DNA of 64,000 nt, taken from assembly GCA_943788725.1 (NCBI GenBank), contig CALSRJ010000001.1, forward strand, positions 953,799-1,017,798, read 5' to 3'. The DNA comes from an uncultured Flavobacteriales bacterium (lineage in GTDB: Bacteria > Bacteroidota > Bacteroidia > Flavobacteriales_G > Salibacteraceae). The translations under genes were made by a program, and so were the position numbers. The notes below the pieces were generated by a model. That model ran no database searches and was not told the origin of the DNA. It saw only the letters and a program-made list of their open reading frames with translations. Of this stretch, positions 9,326-18,233 are shown piece by piece (position 1 is the stretch's first letter; each line of letters opens with the position of its first letter).

Positions 9326-11161
9326 ATGGCAGACATCATCAAATTGCTTCCCGACTCGTTGGCCAATCAGATTGCCGCGGGTGAAGTGATCCAACGACCG
9401 GCTTCGGTTGTCAAGGAATTATTAGAGAACAGCGTTGACGCCGACGCTTCGCATATCCAACTGATCGTCAAGGAATCGGGGCGAAACCTCATTCAGGTAG
9501 TGGACGATGGCAAGGGTATGACCGAGGCCGACGCCCGCATGAGCTTGGAGCGTCACGCCACATCGAAGATTGCTACCTCTGACGACCTTTTCCATATCCG
9601 CACCATGGGCTTCCGTGGCGAAGCACTGGCCAGTATTGCGGCGGTAGCGCAGTTAGAGATGAAATCGCGGTCAGAGAACAGAAAGGTGGGCACCCACTTA
9701 CTGATTGAAGCTTCGAAGCTGCGGTTTCAGGAAGCTTGCGCGCAAGAACAGGGCTCTACGATTTCTGTAAAAAACTTGTTCTTCAATGTACCGGTCCGCC
9801 GCAAATTTTTGAAAAGCGACGCGGTAGAGATGCGCCACATCATCGACGAATTTCAGCGGGTAGCCCTGGTCAATGAAGCCATTGAATTCAAGCTCTACCA
9901 CAACGACCAGCAGCTGTTCTTCCTACCGAAGAGCAACTTGCGTCAACGGGTAACCCATATTTTTGGCAAGAGCTATAACGAGAAAATTGTTCCGGTAGAC
10001 GAAGAGACCGATCTGGTCAAGGTGCGAGGATTCATCGGCAAACCAGAGGCAGCCAGAAAAACGCGCGGCGAACAATTCTTCTTTGTGAATGGCCGCTATT
10101 TCAAAAGCTCCTATTTCCACGCTGCCATCCAGCAGGCATTCGACGGGCTGATTCAACCAAAGCATCACGCTTCCTACTTTATCTATTTTGAGGTGGACCC
10201 GGAAAGCATTGACGTAAACATCCACCCTACCAAGACAGAGATCAAGTTTGAAGACGAGCGCAGCATATACGCCATCGTCCGAAGTGCCGTCAAGCGATCG
10301 ATTGGACAATACCACGTTTCCCCTTCCCTGGATTTTGACAAGGAGACTGCGTTCGATTACTTGCCGCCAAAAGAAGGAAGCCACATCCCAGAACCTGGAA
10401 TCACGGTAGACGCCAACTTCAATCCATTTACACCCGAAAAAAGGCAGCGTCAAACCGATTGGGAACGCGGATCCAGTTTCCAGCACAAACAGCCATCGGC
10501 CACTGGATGGGAACAACTTTACGAAGGCCTAAACCAATCGTTGTCCAAGCCAGAGCCAGCATCAGACGAGCAGATCCTTGAACTTGAAGGCGATGAGAAC
10601 AATACCATCGTACGGCAGATCGGACTGAAGTACATCTTGGTGCAAAGCTCTGAAGGCATCTTCTTGATCCATCAGTACAGGGCCCACATGCGCATTTTGT
10701 TCGAAGCCTTCGAACGAACCTTGACCACCGAGAAGAAAGCTTCCCAACAAAGCCTCTTCCCAACGACCCTAGCATTGAGCAAGCAGGATGCTAACCTACT
10801 CGCCTCACTGACGCAACCGCTGACCAACATGGGGTTCGAAATCGAATCGTTTGGCGGGGATTCATTCATCATTCGAGCCGTTCCCGCGGCGTGTACCGAG
10901 ATCAACATCGAAGAAGTAATCGGTGGGTTCATCGACGACCTCCGCAGCGACAAACCGACGGATGAGAGTGAGTTGATGCAACGCGTGGTGCGAAGTATGG
11001 CGCAACAATCTGCCATCAAGTCAGGAAAGGCACTGAAGGCACAAGAAATGCTTGAGCTTTTTCGCTCGCTCATGAGGTGCAGTGATCCTCAGCGAGATCT
11101 CAACGGCAGGCCTACATTCGTTTTGATGAATGGCGGCATGCTCGATAAAATATTTGATTGA
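9326..11161 (+). CDS. mutL: DNA mismatch repair protein MutL
   Basis: Mismatch-repair mediator. The GHKL ATPase domain is complete: IAAGEVIQRPASVVKELLEN, VDDGKGM, RHATSKI and TMGFRGEALASI. The second N-terminal subdomain ends near residue 330 with NIHPTKTEIKFE. The C-terminal dimerisation domain follows from about residue 420. I see no DQHAxE(x)4E-type endonuclease motif; the corresponding segment reads LIHQYRAHMRILFE, so nicking activity is doubtful. Length 611 is normal. Its stop TGA overlaps the ATG of the first rhomboid gene (TGATG), suggesting coupled translation. Confidence 0.96.
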   Translation: MADIIKLLPDSLANQIAAGEVIQRPASVVKELLENSVDADASHIQLIVKESGRNLIQVVDDGKGMTEADARMSLERHATSKIATSDDLFHIRTMGFRGEALASIAAVAQLEMKSRSENRKVGTHLLIEASKLRFQEACAQEQGSTISVKNLFFNVPVRRKFLKSDAVEMRHIIDEFQRVALVNEAIEFKLYHNDQQLFFLPKSNLRQRVTHIFGKSYNEKIVPVDEETDLVKVRGFIGKPEAARKTRGEQFFFVNGRYFKSSYFHAAIQQAFDGLIQPKHHASYFIYFEVDPESIDVNIHPTKTEIKFEDERSIYAIVRSAVKRSIGQYHVSPSLDFDKETAFDYLPPKEGSHIPEPGITVDANFNPFTPEKRQRQTDWERGSSFQHKQPSATGWEQLYEGLNQSLSKPEPASDEQILELEGDENNTIVRQIGLKYILVQSSEGIFLIHQYRAHMRILFEAFERTLTTEKKASQQSLFPTTLALSKQDANLLASLTQPLTNMGFEIESFGGDSFIIRAVPAACTEINIEEVIGGFIDDLRSDKPTDESELMQRVVRSMAQQSAIKSGKALKAQEMLELFRSLMRCSDPQRDLNGRPTFVLMNGGMLDKIFD

Positions 11162-12027
11162 TGCAGGTAGGAAGCGGTAGATGGAGCATGATGCCTCCGG
11201 TGGTAAAGAATCTTTTGATCATCAATGGTCTGATGTTTCTCGCGACGTGGAGTTTCGAGACTTCCATTGGACTCGACTTGAGGGACATGCTCGGATTGCA
11301 CTTCTTCCAGAGTGAAAAGTTCAATCCGATTCAAGTGGTCACCTACATGTTTATGCACGGTGACATTTCCCACATCTTCTTCAATATGTTCGCCGTTTGG
11401 ATGTTTGGTTCTGCGATCGAGAATGTATGGGGAAGCAAACGCTTTTTGATTTACTATCTCCTAACCGGCTTTGGCGCGGCCTTCTTGCACTACGTAACGA
11501 TCTACATCGACATCGCTCCGATCATTGCTCAAATGGACCTCTTCATCGAAGCGCCGAAGGGTGGCGACATTGTGGCTTTCACCGAGGTGCATCCATGGGG
11601 CAATTACATCGATAAGTTCATGTTCCCCGACCTATACGAGCGCACGGTTACCTTCATCTACGATACCGTTCCTGTGCTGCGCGTCCACCCAGATGACCCG
11701 GATGCACTTGGAAGTGCGTCCATCTTCTTTCAGCATTATCTAGAACACTACATGAATCTCCCCAATGTGGTAGGGGCTTCAGGTTCTCTGTTTGGCATCC
11801 TACTGGCCTTCGGAATGATGTTCCCGAATGTCCGTTTGTTCTTGATTTTCCTCCCCATCCCTATCAAAGCCAAGTACCTGGTCATTGGTTACGGTTTGAT
11901 GGAACTGGTGTCTGCAATCCAAAACAATCCGGGCGACAACGTCGCCCATTTTGCCCACCTAGGCGGCATGCTCTTCGGTTTTCTCATTATTAAATTTTGG
12001 GAACGAACCGGGGTGCGTTGGCGTTGA
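11161..12027 (+). CDS. rhomboid family intramembrane serine protease (first of two)
   Basis: Cleaves membrane proteins within the bilayer. The catalytic serine lies in VVGASGSLFG and the catalytic histidine in VAHFAHLGGMLFG, the standard Ser-His dyad. Early segments show HGDISHIFFNMFAVWMFG, the conserved HxxxN region. A soluble insertion of roughly 70 residues (about 115-190) separates the early helices from the GASG helix, longer than in GlpG. ATG at 11161 overlaps the mutL stop and is preferred over the TTG three bases earlier. Substrate unknown. A second rhomboid gene follows after 47 bases. Confidence 0.9.
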   Translation: MQVGSGRWSMMPPVVKNLLIINGLMFLATWSFETSIGLDLRDMLGLHFFQSEKFNPIQVVTYMFMHGDISHIFFNMFAVWMFGSAIENVWGSKRFLIYYLLTGFGAAFLHYVTIYIDIAPIIAQMDLFIEAPKGGDIVAFTEVHPWGNYIDKFMFPDLYERTVTFIYDTVPVLRVHPDDPDALGSASIFFQHYLEHYMNLPNVVGASGSLFGILLAFGMMFPNVRLFLIFLPIPIKAKYLVIGYGLMELVSAIQNNPGDNVAHFAHLGGMLFGFLIIKFWERTGVRWR

Positions 12028-12074
12028 TACTTGAATTATCGTCTTAATTTTAATGTGCGAATTCGTTCACGAGC

Positions 12075-12971
12075 ATGCTTGAAGATCTAAAGCGACTTTT
12101 CAAAGGCAATAACTTCCTCGGCCAGATCATTTTGATCAATGCCGGCGTATTTCTGATTGTCAACCTGGTCAGCAGTATCTTTCTCAAGGGAAACGAGCGC
12201 TTGATCCAAGAATGGATCGGACTCCCAGCTTTGCTCGGCGAAGCCATTACCGTTCCTTGGACCTTCTTTACCTACATGTTTTCCCACGGCAGTTTGTGGC
12301 ACCTGATCTTCAACATGTACCTGCTGTTCTGGTTTGGACGAATTTTCGGCAGCATGATGGGAGAGAAGCGATTGATCGGACTCTATTTCCTTTCCGGTCT
12401 GGCGGGTGGACTCCTTTATTTTTTGGTATTCAATGTGCTCTTCCTCGGCGGTGAGCCGGTCGGTGGAATGATCCTCATCGGGGCTTCCGGCGCCATCATG
12501 GGCATCGTAATAGCCGCCGGTGCGCGTTTTCCCGATTATGTATTGAACCTCTTTTTGCTGGGTGCGGTGCCATTGAAATACGTAGCCCTCGCCATTTTTA
12601 TCATCTCCACCCTGCTTGATTTCAATGTGAACATGGGCGGGAAGATCGCACACATTGGAGGAGCGGCCATGGGGTATTTCTACGTTCGCGGACTCAACAA
12701 TGGAAAAGACTATGCGATGTCCTTCATGGAGTGGATCGACAAGGCGCTCGACATGTTCAAGCAGAAGCCCAAATTGAGGGTGGTGCCCAATGATCACAGG
12801 AAGTCTTCAGGTGGGGCGGCTAGGCAGAAAACGCGTACATCTAGCGCATCCAAGTCAGATGAGGATCAGGCGAAGACCGACGCCATTCTCGATAAGATCT
12901 CGAAGTCAGGCTATGAAAACTTGACCCGAGAGGAAAAGGACTTTCTATTCAAGCTCAGCAACAAGCCCTGA
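12075..12971 (+). CDS. rhomboid family intramembrane serine protease (second of two)
   Basis: Second rhomboid protease. Motifs: HGSLWHLIFNMYLLFWFGR, LIGASGAIMG with the catalytic serine, and KIAHIGGAAMGYFY with the catalytic histidine. After the helices a cytoplasmic tail of about 80 residues, rich in Lys and Ser, ends in GYENLTREEKDFLFKLSN, a tail seen in other Bacteroidota rhomboids. It differs clearly from its neighbour, so this is an old pair rather than a recent duplication. Its stop TGA overlaps the next gene's ATG by one base. Confidence 0.9.
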   Translation: MLEDLKRLFKGNNFLGQIILINAGVFLIVNLVSSIFLKGNERLIQEWIGLPALLGEAITVPWTFFTYMFSHGSLWHLIFNMYLLFWFGRIFGSMMGEKRLIGLYFLSGLAGGLLYFLVFNVLFLGGEPVGGMILIGASGAIMGIVIAAGARFPDYVLNLFLLGAVPLKYVALAIFIISTLLDFNVNMGGKIAHIGGAAMGYFYVRGLNNGKDYAMSFMEWIDKALDMFKQKPKLRVVPNDHRKSSGGAARQKTRTSSASKSDEDQAKTDAILDKISKSGYENLTREEKDFLFKLSNKP

Positions 12972-14083
12972 TGCGCCGGCGCTTGAACCTTCGGAGATCC
13001 GTCAAGCGACTGCTTCTATTCACCAACATTGGAGCGGTCCTGGCGCTTTTCATCAGCACGTTTTCTTATCTCATTGACCCCAACACCATCTTATGGCCTG
13101 CCTTTCTAGGCCTTTCTTTTTTACCGATCCTGCTTGTGAACACGCTGTTCATTATGTTCTGGCTCTTTGCTAAGCCCAAGCTTGGTTTCATCGGGTTGAT
13201 TACGATTGCGCTCTGCTGGAGTGGAGTACGCAAACACATGGTGCTCTGGCCAAGTCCATCAGAGCATCTCACATCGGATGTCAGTATCATGACTTTTAAC
13301 GTCCGACTCTTTGATCTCTACAACTGGGGAGGAAACAAAGAAACCCGAAACGACATTTTTCGGTACCTCGACGAAAAGAATCCTGACATCCTTTGCTTTC
13401 AAGAGTTCTTCAACACCAACGATCCGGCATATTTCAATACGCTGGATACGATGCTACAATTCCTGAGCTCAGAAAATGTTCATGATCAATATACCGCGGT
13501 TTTGCATTACGGCAAGAGCAAGTTCGGCATCGCCACCTTGAGTCGTTTCCCCATCCTCTACCGAGGCCATGTTCCCTTAGACACCGCCGCAAATAACGTG
13601 GCCATATTTACCGACCTCGAGGTCAACGGCGATACGATCAGGGTATTCAACATCCATTTGGCCTCCGTCTATATTTCGGGCATAGAGAACGACCTGAGCA
13701 AGCACATAGAAACGAATGATCAGGACGGCCAAATCCGAGACATCGAGCTCATGACCAAAAAGCTTTCGGGTGGATTTAAACGCCGGGCTAAGCAATCCCA
13801 GGTTATTCGTCGCTACATGGACGCTTCTCCCCATCCCGTGATCGTTTGTGGCGACCTGAACGACACTCCGGGAAGCTATGCTTACGCTCATTTGAGTGAA
13901 GGATTGGTCGATGCCTTCGTTACCAAGGGATTTGGAGGGGGGTCTACCTATATCGGCCTGTTTCCTGGACTTAGGATTGATTTCATGCTGGTGGATCCCA
14001 GCCTTTCGCTGTCGTCATTTTCTACCGAGCGCGTTGCGCTTTCTGACCATCGGCCACTGATCACCACGCTCTCTGCGGAATAA
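12971..14083 (+). CDS. membrane-anchored endonuclease/exonuclease/phosphatase family protein
   Basis: EEP-superfamily hydrolase with three N-terminal membrane helices (residues about 15-100). The catalytic domain starts at SIMTFNVRLFDLYNW and shows ILCFQEFF (metal-binding glutamate), VCGDLNDTPGS (D-x-N motif) and LSDHRPLITTL (the terminal D-H pair). Such proteins may cleave phosphodiester bonds in nucleic acids, phospholipids or inositol phosphates; the substrate cannot be told. Overlaps the upstream rhomboid by one base (TGATG), so mutL, the two rhomboids and this gene probably form one operon. Confidence 0.86.
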   Translation: MRRRLNLRRSVKRLLLFTNIGAVLALFISTFSYLIDPNTILWPAFLGLSFLPILLVNTLFIMFWLFAKPKLGFIGLITIALCWSGVRKHMVLWPSPSEHLTSDVSIMTFNVRLFDLYNWGGNKETRNDIFRYLDEKNPDILCFQEFFNTNDPAYFNTLDTMLQFLSSENVHDQYTAVLHYGKSKFGIATLSRFPILYRGHVPLDTAANNVAIFTDLEVNGDTIRVFNIHLASVYISGIENDLSKHIETNDQDGQIRDIELMTKKLSGGFKRRAKQSQVIRRYMDASPHPVIVCGDLNDTPGSYAYAHLSEGLVDAFVTKGFGGGSTYIGLFPGLRIDFMLVDPSLSLSSFSTERVALSDHRPLITTLSAE

Positions 14084-14134
14084 TCCCAACAGCCAAACGT
14101 TTCTTCAACGTCCGTTTCCACTTACATTCGCTCC

Positions 14135-15262
14135 GTGCACATCGTTGTCAATACCCGACTTCTTCTCCCCAACAAACTCGACGGCATTGGTTGGTTTAGC
14201 CATGAAGTGCTTTCACGCCTCACCCAAAACCTGCCCGACTGGAAGTTTACCTTTCTCTTCGACAGGTCGTTTGATCAGCGCTTTATTTATGGCCCCAACG
14301 TGGAAGGCAAGGTGGTCTTTCCTCCTACACGGCATCCGTTGCTCTACCAGCTGTATTTCCAGCGAAGTATTCCCCATAAGCTCAAAGGCTTAAAGGCCGA
14401 TTTATTTTTTAGTCCTGACGGTTTCCTGAGCACACACACCCAAGTGAAGCAAGTGGCGGTCATCCACGACTTAAACTTCGAACATCGGCCAGAAGACTTG
14501 CCGCTGGCCTATCGGAAGTATTACAGAAAGTATTTTCCTCGTTTCGCAAAGAAGGCGGCGCACATCATCACAGTCAGCGATTATTCTGCCCAAGACATCC
14601 ACGCCACGTATGGCATCCCAAAGGAAAAGATATCCGTCGCGCACAACGGTTACAACCAAGCCTTTCACCCAATCTCTGAAGCCGATAAAGTCCGTACCCG
14701 AAAGGACCTGGCACACGGCAGTCCGTATTTCATTTTTGTGGGGAATTTTTCCCACCGAAAAAACATCCACGGCATCATTCGATCTTTCGATCAGTACAGG
14801 AAAAAAGGCGGGAAACACCATTTACTCTTGGTAGGAAATCCACTCTGGCGGTACAGCGAAATGGATCAAGCACTGGAACAAAGTCCAAACAAGAGCGCCA
14901 TTCATTTTACGGGCCGATTGGAGATCGATCGCTTGGTGAACGCGATGGGGGCAGCGGAAGCGCTGTTGTTTCCATCCTATTTTGAAGGTTTCGGCATCCC
15001 GGTGTTAGAAGCCTTTGCTGCAGGTATTCCGGTCATCACGAGCAATGGCACCTCCCTGCCTGAGGTCGCTGGTGAAGGGGCCATCCTTTGTGATCCCGAC
15101 GATCATGAAAAAATTTCTTCCGCGATGAGGATGCTTGAAGTTGATGAAAATCAACGATTTAACCTTATCAAAGGCGGGGAAATTCAACTTTCTTCCTTTT
15201 CTTGGGAACAGACTGCGAACAAAGTGCAAGACACCTTGTTTCATTGTCTGAATCGCGTTTGA
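14135..15262 (+). CDS. glycosyltransferase family 4 (GT-B fold)
   Basis: Retaining nucleotide-sugar glycosyltransferase, cytoplasmic or membrane-associated. N-terminal half begins HIVVNTRLLLPNKLDGIGWF; the C-terminal half shows FVGNFSHRKNIHGIIRSF, the ALLFPSYFEGFGIPVLEAFA donor-binding segment (E-x7-E), and PVITSNGTSLPEVAGEGA. Length 375 fits the family. The start used is GTG at 14135, since no ATG lies nearby in frame. A 51-base gap separates it from the EEP gene. Acceptor unknown; role in surface glycans is inferred. Confidence 0.88.
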   Translation: MHIVVNTRLLLPNKLDGIGWFSHEVLSRLTQNLPDWKFTFLFDRSFDQRFIYGPNVEGKVVFPPTRHPLLYQLYFQRSIPHKLKGLKADLFFSPDGFLSTHTQVKQVAVIHDLNFEHRPEDLPLAYRKYYRKYFPRFAKKAAHIITVSDYSAQDIHATYGIPKEKISVAHNGYNQAFHPISEADKVRTRKDLAHGSPYFIFVGNFSHRKNIHGIIRSFDQYRKKGGKHHLLLVGNPLWRYSEMDQALEQSPNKSAIHFTGRLEIDRLVNAMGAAEALLFPSYFEGFGIPVLEAFAAGIPVITSNGTSLPEVAGEGAILCDPDDHEKISSAMRMLEVDENQRFNLIKGGEIQLSSFSWEQTANKVQDTLFHCLNRV

Positions 15263-15308
15263 AGCACTTCAAGGCAAGATTCAAAAAAATTCATAGTGGT
15301 GGTTGATA

Positions 15309-15345
15309 GTATGTGCCCGAAGCCTTCTTGGCTTAGGGCACATAC
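15309..15345. terminator. long inverted repeat between convergent genes
   Basis: A 10-bp arm at 15309-15318 pairs with 15336-15345; inside it a further 5-bp stem (15320-15324 with 15330-15334) closes a 5-base loop, with one G-A mismatch between stems. It lies between the convergent glycosyltransferase and nitroreductase genes, where a shared terminator is expected, but it lacks an adjacent T-run on either strand. Confidence 0.5.
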
Positions 15346-15360
15346 GCTTTATAGCCCTCC

Positions 15361-15945
15361 CTATCGCCAAGTAACGTAATCCTCCGAAACTTTTCGTTCC
15401 TTGTGCAAGGATTTGAGTCCTGCGTATTTGCCCAGGTAGATCCATCCCATGTGCAGATCCTCACCTTCCAGTCCTAGCAAGGCATCCACCTCTGGACTTC
15501 CCTTGGACGCTCCTGTGCTCCAATACATGCCAATTTCCAAACTCTGAGCATGGAGGTGTATGTTTTGAACCGCCGCTGCCACCGCCCATTCCTCTTCGTA
15601 TCGAGGCACACGCATGAGCGGGTCACGGTGGAGCACGATGGCAATAACCGCCGAAGAACGTTCCGCGATCATCGCGAATTTCTTTGCCTTCATCTCGGTG
15701 TCGTCATTCTTTCCCTTGGCATTGTACAAGCCTTGAATCTGTGTCTTGGCCAGTGCACTTTTTGCCTCACCCATAAAAACCTGAAAACGCCACGGCTCGG
15801 TCACTTTGTGCGTAGGCGCCCATCGCGCCACCTCTAGCAAGGCATGGACCTCTTCCCTGCTCACGGGATCTTCGTTGAACTCCTTTGGAAAAACAGATCG
15901 GCGAGACTTGATCCACGTGAGTGAGTCTTCTGGGGTCATCTTCAT
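15361..15945 (-). CDS. nitroreductase family FMN oxidoreductase
   Basis: Small FMN-dependent NAD(P)H oxidoreductase resembling the YdjA/TdsD-like branch. IKSRRSVFPKEF gives the FMN-phosphate binding arginines; LLEVARWAPTHKVTEPWRFQVF and AAAVQNIHLHAQSLEIGMYW are typical of the family, and GWIYLGKYA lies near the end. Length 194 is right. Native substrate unknown. It is monocistronic, convergent with the glycosyltransferase. Confidence 0.9.
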   Translation of the reverse strand: MKMTPEDSLTWIKSRRSVFPKEFNEDPVSREEVHALLEVARWAPTHKVTEPWRFQVFMGEAKSALAKTQIQGLYNAKGKNDDTEMKAKKFAMIAERSSAVIAIVLHRDPLMRVPRYEEEWAVAAAVQNIHLHAQSLEIGMYWSTGASKGSPEVDALLGLEGEDLHMGWIYLGKYAGLKSLHKERKVSEDYVTWR

Positions 15946-16079
15946 GATTCAATGGGTTTGAAAGTGCTCTTGTCGTATAATTGTGGCCAGTGGTCTAAAA
16001 CGAAAGCGAAAATATACGTGCTCAAGCAGACCCGCCGTTATTGTACCAGATTCTTATTTCAGGAATTATGGGGTGCTTC

Positions 16080-16122
16080 ACCGGAGGGTTAGCTTGCAGC
16101 AAGTTCACTCTCCGGTTTTTTT
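16080..16122 (+). terminator. leader terminator/attenuator directly before the TauE-type gene
   Basis: Arm 16080-16089 pairs with 16107-16116 (10 bp with one G-T wobble) and is followed by seven T at 16116-16122, which touch the ATG at 16123. This is the shape of an intrinsic terminator placed between a leader and its gene, so readthrough would need control. A shorter cttgc/gcaag element lies in the loop. Confidence 0.6.
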
Positions 16123-16884
16123 ATGCAAGAAATTGTCATCCTTCTGGTCGCCTTTGGAGCCTCAATGCTCACCTTCTTTTCAGGTTTTGGCTTGGGCACC
16201 ATGCTCACGCCCGCCTTCATTCTCTTTTTCCCACCAGAGATTGCCGTTGCAGCTACGGCCATCGTCCACTTCATCAACAACCTCTTCAAGCTCATTTTAA
16301 TCGGGCGGCATACCGTTTGGTCGGTTGCGCTTAAATTCGGTATTCCAGCCATCCTTGGCGCCTATGCAGGGGCGCGTCTCCTCAGCCTACTCAGCACGAG
16401 CGATCAAGTCATTCACTTGCTTGGTTTTGAAACGAGCGGACTCAACCTGGTCCTGGGCGGATTGATCTTGTTGTTTGCCCTGATGGAATTGCTCCCTCGC
16501 TTGAAGGATGTACAGCTGAGCGCAAAGTGGCTGTTCCCGGGCGGAGTCATCAGTGGCTTTTTTGGGGGACTCTCGGGACATCAGGGAGCATTGCGCAGCG
16601 CATTCTTGGTGAAGCTCAAGCTTTCGAAGGAACAATTTGTAGCCACCGGAGTGGTCATTGCGTGCATTGTAGATACGATTCGCATCAGCACCTACGCCAC
16701 GAATTTTGACATGGAGCGCATTGCATCCATGCGCCCGCTGTTGATCATGGCCACCCTAGCCGCTTTTGGGGGAGCGTTGCTCGGCAAGTATTTGCTCAAA
16801 AAAATCACGATCGGACTGATTCAGAATATCGTTGGAATATTGATGATCATTATTTCCATCCTGTTATTTTTGGGATTGATCTGA
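16123..16884 (+). CDS. TauE/SafE family sulfite/organosulfonate exporter-like permease
   Basis: Inner-membrane permease of the TauE/SafE family. Eight or so hydrophobic segments; the first (VILLVAFGASMLTFFSGFGLG) with SGFGLGTMLTPAF, and the half-repeat SGFFGGLSGHQGALRSAFL, are family signatures. Length 253 is typical. Family members have been linked to export of sulfite, sulfoacetate or related anions, but many have unknown substrates. The start follows immediately after the T-run of a hairpin, which suggests transcription attenuation. A 44-codon membrane protein follows after 39 bases. Confidence 0.88.
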   Translation: MQEIVILLVAFGASMLTFFSGFGLGTMLTPAFILFFPPEIAVAATAIVHFINNLFKLILIGRHTVWSVALKFGIPAILGAYAGARLLSLLSTSDQVIHLLGFETSGLNLVLGGLILLFALMELLPRLKDVQLSAKWLFPGGVISGFFGGLSGHQGALRSAFLVKLKLSKEQFVATGVVIACIVDTIRISTYATNFDMERIASMRPLLIMATLAAFGGALLGKYLLKKITIGLIQNIVGILMIIISILLFLGLI

Positions 16885-16923
16885 CCACCGCGAACCATTT
16901 GTTGCCTTGACCGTTGAAACATT

Positions 16924-17058
16924 ATGAAGCCAGCAGAATACGCTGTTCTCGCTTTTGTACTACTGATGCTCACGACTTTCTTCAGTGTGTACATCTGGTT
17001 TCAAGTCAAGCGTATCAAGCGCAACCGAGCCAACCGCCACCAAACAAAAGATGAATAG
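16924..17058 (+). CDS. small single-pass membrane protein, 44 residues
   Basis: Short ORF: ATG at 16924, TAG at 17056. It begins MKPAEYAVLAFVLLML, has one hydrophobic helix (residues about 6-26) and a very basic tail (QVKRIKRNRANRHQ), so the C-terminus should face the cytoplasm. It sits in a gap between the TauE-type permease and the next gene, in the same direction. No family recognised; the helix plus basic tail makes it more credible than a random ORF, but only conservation would confirm it. Confidence 0.5.
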   Translation: MKPAEYAVLAFVLLMLTTFFSVYIWFQVKRIKRNRANRHQTKDE

Positions 17059-17081
17059 TGACCATTTTTAAACGTTAAGGC

Positions 17082-17795
17082 ATGCAGCACATCGATCTTC
17101 TTCAGGAAATGGAACAGGCCCAGGTGGAATTTGAACAAAACGGTCTGATCCGAGCCGCCAAGGCCATCCTCAATGTTGAGTTCCGTTCGGAAAGCAACAT
17201 CTCTTCCCGCATCGCAACAGGAAGCAGAAGCCCATCTTCCAACGAAGCTTGGATTGCTCATTTGGATCCCAGTCGTCGTTTTAACCTAGAAGCCATTGAG
17301 CGTATCTGCACCAGATTCAGGTTGCGCTTTCTTGAAAGTGATTTGTTTAAAGGAGACGTGCCCGCTGATGCCGTTAGAGAGGTGAAACGACTCGAGTCGA
17401 GTTTAGGGGTGCAGTTTTCCGCTTTCAAAATCCTAGCACCTGCCGAGCGCTTTCATTTGAAAGACAGCACCAAAGACCCCATACTCCTTGCCGAGCTTCC
17501 CAATGGTCAGTTTTACTACATCTTCCAATGGGGTGATGATATGAAATGGTACCAGCATTTGCTCAAGTACCCTTTCCGTCACATCGGAGCGCTTGCCGCA
17601 TCCTCAAGCTTGATAGGTCTGATGATTGCTTTCCTCGTACCTTCACAGTTCGAAGCAATCCAAGCCGAGTTCTTTTTTCGCTTCTTCATGTTCAGCATGA
17701 CCACATGCCTGATCATGACCCTTGCGATCATCTCGGCCATCATGTATTCAAAGGACTTTAGTGAGAATGTTTGGAACAGTAAATTCATCCGGTAA
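17082..17795 (+). CDS. conserved-looking hypothetical protein with two C-terminal membrane helices
   Basis: I do not recognise the family. Residues 1-165 are soluble and mixed alpha/beta, with SRRFNLEAIERICTRFRLRF and an LAELPNGQFYYIFQWGDDMKW segment; two hydrophobic helices follow at about 170-190 and 200-225, with only a short loop between. It resembles a cytoplasmic domain anchored by a helical hairpin. Start ATG at 17082. Its 3' end overlaps the next gene by 29 bases in another frame, suggesting co-transcription. Confidence 0.65.
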   Translation: MQHIDLLQEMEQAQVEFEQNGLIRAAKAILNVEFRSESNISSRIATGSRSPSSNEAWIAHLDPSRRFNLEAIERICTRFRLRFLESDLFKGDVPADAVREVKRLESSLGVQFSAFKILAPAERFHLKDSTKDPILLAELPNGQFYYIFQWGDDMKWYQHLLKYPFRHIGALAASSSLIGLMIAFLVPSQFEAIQAEFFFRFFMFSMTTCLIMTLAIISAIMYSKDFSENVWNSKFIR

Positions 17796-18153
17796 ATTGC
17801 GTTACGTATTGTTCATCTGTGCTATCCTGAGCATCATTTGCATTCAGGGCTGCAAGACAGACGCGTCTTCTGGCGACTGCTACTATGACAAGGCCGATAC
17901 CATGGCTGAGGTGATGGACATTCGTCCCAAAGCAGATGACCCTACCCATCTTGAGGTGATCTTAGATTTCAAAGCGAGTAAGCTCGCCTTCGAAGACCAA
18001 GAAATGGGACAACTCAAAGGCATACAGATCGATCAGGACTTTGTAGATCGCAATCGCATCAAGGTTGGAAACCAATACAGCGTCATCGTCAGCGAGATTA
18101 CCAAAGGCGATTGCATTCCGCGCATCGTGAGCTTTCAGCACGCACTCGACTGA
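17767..18153 (+). CDS. putative lipoprotein, hypothetical
   Basis: 128 residues from ATG at 17767, chosen because it places a signal peptide (YVLFICAILSIICIQGC) with a lipobox-like IQGC correctly near the N-terminus; a start 45 bases upstream is possible but would bury the signal. The mature part (residues about 30-128) has a beta-rich look (HLEVILDFKASKLAF, NQYSVIVSEITKGDC) and two further cysteine positions that could form disulfides. No family recognised. It overlaps the preceding membrane-protein gene by 29 bases. Confidence 0.6.
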   Translation: MFGTVNSSGKLRYVLFICAILSIICIQGCKTDASSGDCYYDKADTMAEVMDIRPKADDPTHLEVILDFKASKLAFEDQEMGQLKGIQIDQDFVDRNRIKVGNQYSVIVSEITKGDCIPRIVSFQHALD

Positions 18154-18233
18154 CCCCCATGCCTACAAGCAATTCGGATTCTGCCCCTGAAGCTGTACGA
18201 ACCTCCATCAACATTCCCTTTCTTTGAATCCCG

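Noticed and set aside
9923..10516. Minus-strand frame of 197 codons
   Set aside because: Lies wholly inside mutL on the other strand and has no recognisable features.
16000..16122. SAM, TPP, cobalamin or fluoride riboswitch in the TauE leader
   Set aside because: None of the conserved cores I know could be aligned; only the terminator-like hairpin is supported.
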